Assembly (NCBI GenBank): GCA_016867265.1
Contig: VGJW01000014.1
Span: 1-64,000, forward strand
Reading direction: 5' to 3'
DNA: 64,000 nucleotides
Origin: Candidatus Tanganyikabacteria bacterium
GTDB lineage: Bacteria; Cyanobacteriota; Sericytochromatia; S15B-MN24; VGJW01
Positions 62,254 to 64,000 of the stretch are shown here, in pieces. A program made the position numbers and the translations under genes. The notes below the pieces were generated by a model. It was not told where the DNA came from. It was given only the letters and a program-made list of their open reading frames with translations, and searched no databases. Within the stretch, counting starts at the first letter, position 1, and every line of letters begins with the position of its first letter.

Positions 62254-63966
62254 TCAAAAGCCCCGTGAGGCGCCCAGCACGAGCAGCGCCGGACGCATGT
62301 AGTAGCCGGGAGCCGGCTCGCGCAACGCGATGATCGGCCACGAGGTCGCCCGGCCAAAGACTTCCCAGGACGCGCCCAATGGAACGCCGACCGTACCCTC
62401 GATGCGGACCGCGGAACCCTCTGCGGCCTTGCCCGACTCTAGCCATGCCCCTGACAATTGATCGGCCTCCAGAAGCACGTCGAGTCCGACGGCCCAGTCG
62501 CCGGCCCAGCGAGCATCGTGGGCAAGACGCAGTTCCTGATGGCGTACCCCGGCGACAGGCAAGTCCTCGAAGGCCCACTCCACCTGTTGGGCAAAGCCTT
62601 CCCACGGCTGCCATTGCAGCGCAAGCCGCGCCTCGGTCCGGGGCTGCCAGCGGGGATCCTGCTGGATCGACCAGAGGCCGCCGCCCGCCTCACGCCAGAC
62701 GACGGGATCCAGGACGCGGGCCAACGAGGCCTCGCTGCTCAGGAACAAGTCGGGTGCAAGGCGCCACGACAGACCGCTTTCCCATCGCGGCTCGACACGC
62801 ACGGGGCGCAAGCTCATCCGGGCCACCACGGGGTCTCGTCGCCGAAGCAACGTCGCAAGGGTCGGCCAGTCGGCATGCGTCGACAGGCCAGACCACAGCT
62901 GAAGCGGGCGCTGCCAGGCCTCCGGCTCGGCGGTGCGACCGGGCAGGCGTGGCGCCCATTTCAGCCTCAAGGCCGGATCGAGATAGCTTGACGCACCCAA
63001 TTGGGTGGCACCGAGTCCGGCTTCGAGGTCGAGATCAGCGACAGGCAGCGTCCAAGGCTCAGCCGCCACCATCGTCCGAAGCACCATGCCGTCGTTTGCG
63101 GAGTCCTCCTCGCGCGAGTGCCCGACTTGACCGACGGTCCAATCCAGCCGCAACGGCAGCCCCAACGCGCCCGGCGTGACGGTACGCGTCCCTTCGAGTT
63201 GCCAACGGGTCTGCGTCGTCCCCATCGTCGTGCGCCAGGGCCCCACCGTGATTTGATTGGCCAGCTCAGCCCGCGAGAACGTCAAGACCGCGTCGGGAAG
63301 GGCCTCGTCCCATCCAGCCGAGACCTCGAGGACTTGCCGGGTCAGGTCGTAGCGACCCGTTCGCCGATGCACGCCCTCGAGCCCCATCTGGGCCCAGCCA
63401 CCGCGCTCGTGGGCGATGTGCTGATCGAAGGCCAGCGTCGACCAGCCGTCGAGGGCGTGCCATTCGGCGCGTGCATCGGACAGCAGGGTAAAGCCACCCA
63501 GGGTCCACGCCGCAGCCCCCCCGAGCCTGCCCCGCCACGTCGACGGGCCACCCAGCAACGCATCTCCCAGGGCCAACTCGAGTTGCGCGATGGCCGGTAC
63601 CGGATTGGCATCAAGCGTCGCCCCCTCATCGCCCGGGCGCTCCAAGGGCACGGGAAGCACGAGCGAGGAGAGGGAGCCGGACATGGGCCGTACGGGTAGA
63701 GGAGGTTCGATCATGCCCGCGAGATCGGGATCGTCGAGGCGAACCTTGCGACCCCGCGCCTGGGGCAGCCGCAGGCGGCGACCCGTCACCGTGATGGGTG
63801 GCAACTCCATGGGCAACCGTTCGGCTTCACGGCCTGCCTGTGCTGCGGAGGCGCTGGCCTCGAGGACGACGGGCACCAGAGCCTCGGACTCGAGGGCCAT
63901 GGCCGGGCAAGGCCCAAGGATGGGCACGGCCGCTGTCACGGCAGCCAGCAGGAGAAAATGGCGCAT
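62254..63966 (-). CDS. outer-membrane beta-barrel protein, probable TonB partner
   Basis: The 570-residue protein has a signal peptide (about 1-25) and an N-terminal periplasmic stretch with PPITVTGRRLRLP near 56, resembling a TonB box. About 430 residues of alternating hydrophobic and polar strands follow, ending in phenylalanine as outer-membrane proteins do. The stretch before the barrel (about 100 residues) is too short for the normal plug of a TonB-dependent receptor. It precedes the TonB gene with a possible TTGA overlap, so the two should work together. The ligand is unknown. Confidence 0.75.
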   Translation of the reverse strand: MRHFLLLAAVTAAVPILGPCPAMALESEALVPVVLEASASAAQAGREAERLPMELPPITVTGRRLRLPQARGRKVRLDDPDLAGMIEPPLPVRPMSGSLSSLVLPVPLERPGDEGATLDANPVPAIAQLELALGDALLGGPSTWRGRLGGAAAWTLGGFTLLSDARAEWHALDGWSTLAFDQHIAHERGGWAQMGLEGVHRRTGRYDLTRQVLEVSAGWDEALPDAVLTFSRAELANQITVGPWRTTMGTTQTRWQLEGTRTVTPGALGLPLRLDWTVGQVGHSREEDSANDGMVLRTMVAAEPWTLPVADLDLEAGLGATQLGASSYLDPALRLKWAPRLPGRTAEPEAWQRPLQLWSGLSTHADWPTLATLLRRRDPVVARMSLRPVRVEPRWESGLSWRLAPDLFLSSEASLARVLDPVVWREAGGGLWSIQQDPRWQPRTEARLALQWQPWEGFAQQVEWAFEDLPVAGVRHQELRLAHDARWAGDWAVGLDVLLEADQLSGAWLESGKAAEGSAVRIEGTVGVPLGASWEVFGRATSWPIIALREPAPGYYMRPALLVLGASRGF

Positions 63967-64000
63967 CAGCGTTTCCCCTTGGCCGGACGCCGGACAAACT

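Noticed and set aside
1-64000. CRISPR arrays, insertion sequences or prophage ends
   Set aside because: No regularly spaced repeats, transposase, integrase or attachment-site pairs were found on either strand; the tRNA-Thr flank shows no duplicated tRNA end.

Overview
The window is a GC-rich, gene-dense stretch of a bacterial chromosome with no rRNA, CRISPR array or insertion sequence. It codes for a diderm envelope: heptose kinase and adenylyltransferase, a heptosyltransferase-type enzyme, a TonB protein and an outer-membrane barrel with a terminal phenylalanine. It also has the MEP-pathway enzyme IspD. A DUF4330 protein, an IctB/O-antigen-ligase-like polytopic protein and a DUF151 nuclease next to these are features I associate with Cyanobacteriota relatives. 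A non-photosynthetic member of that group (for example Sericytochromatia-like) is my working guess; this is inference, not shown by the sequence. Start codons are often GTG or TTG, and many operon junctions are 4-nt ATGA, GTGA or TTGA overlaps.

Layout. 0-3.3 kb: a ComQ-like isoprenyl transferase overlapping a ComP-like PDZ/multi-TM sensor whose output is a SpoIIE-type phosphatase. 3.4-8.4 kb: a stop-interrupted metallophosphoesterase, a phosphodiester glycosidase, a HAD phosphatase, rapZ and yvcK. 8.4-12.4 kb (minus): rpmE, a twin ThyX-like gene, HD-GYP and rsmE, behind a recognisable promoter. 12.5-26.4 kb (plus): secA, prfB (with its +1 frameshift site), rfaE1, rfaE2, DUF4330, IctB-like, GT9, two small unknowns, a second phosphodiester glycosidase, larE, larB, larC and a DUF151 nuclease. 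26.4-33.3 kb: a cyclodeaminase-family gene, a lipoprotein, exonuclease III, ispD, deoB, pyrimidine phosphorylase and coiled-coil proteins. 33.5-37 kb: a DUF4388 protein and mutS.

37-42.7 kb (minus) is the accessory heart of the window. It holds five small paralogues starting MGGxxN (one fused to LysM), a peptidoglycan-binding-domain protein, a GNAT-like protein and an unrecognised 429-residue protein. 42.8-51.6 kb: a secreted DUF4412-like protein, a FAD oxidoreductase, tRNA-Thr, and a tightly overlapped rsmB-rlmN-rsgA-glmU-prs-pth operon. 51.6-55.4 kb: a disrupted NHL-propeller gene, an S8 protease with an in-frame TGA, and a secreted GH1 enzyme. 55.4-61.5 kb: the glycine cleavage operon gcvT-gcvH-gcvPA-gcvPB, a MerR-like protein and the octanoyltransferase lipM that could lipoylate GcvH. 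The right edge has a TonB protein and its probable outer-membrane partner.

No gap without a gene exceeds about 300 bp. The largest (40610-40859, 41097-41301, 41545-41773, 42152-42418) separate the small paralogues and contain hairpins but no further convincing gene. The best candidates for undescribed biology are the ComQ-like/phosphatase pair at the left edge and the small-paralogue array with cell-wall-binding partners.
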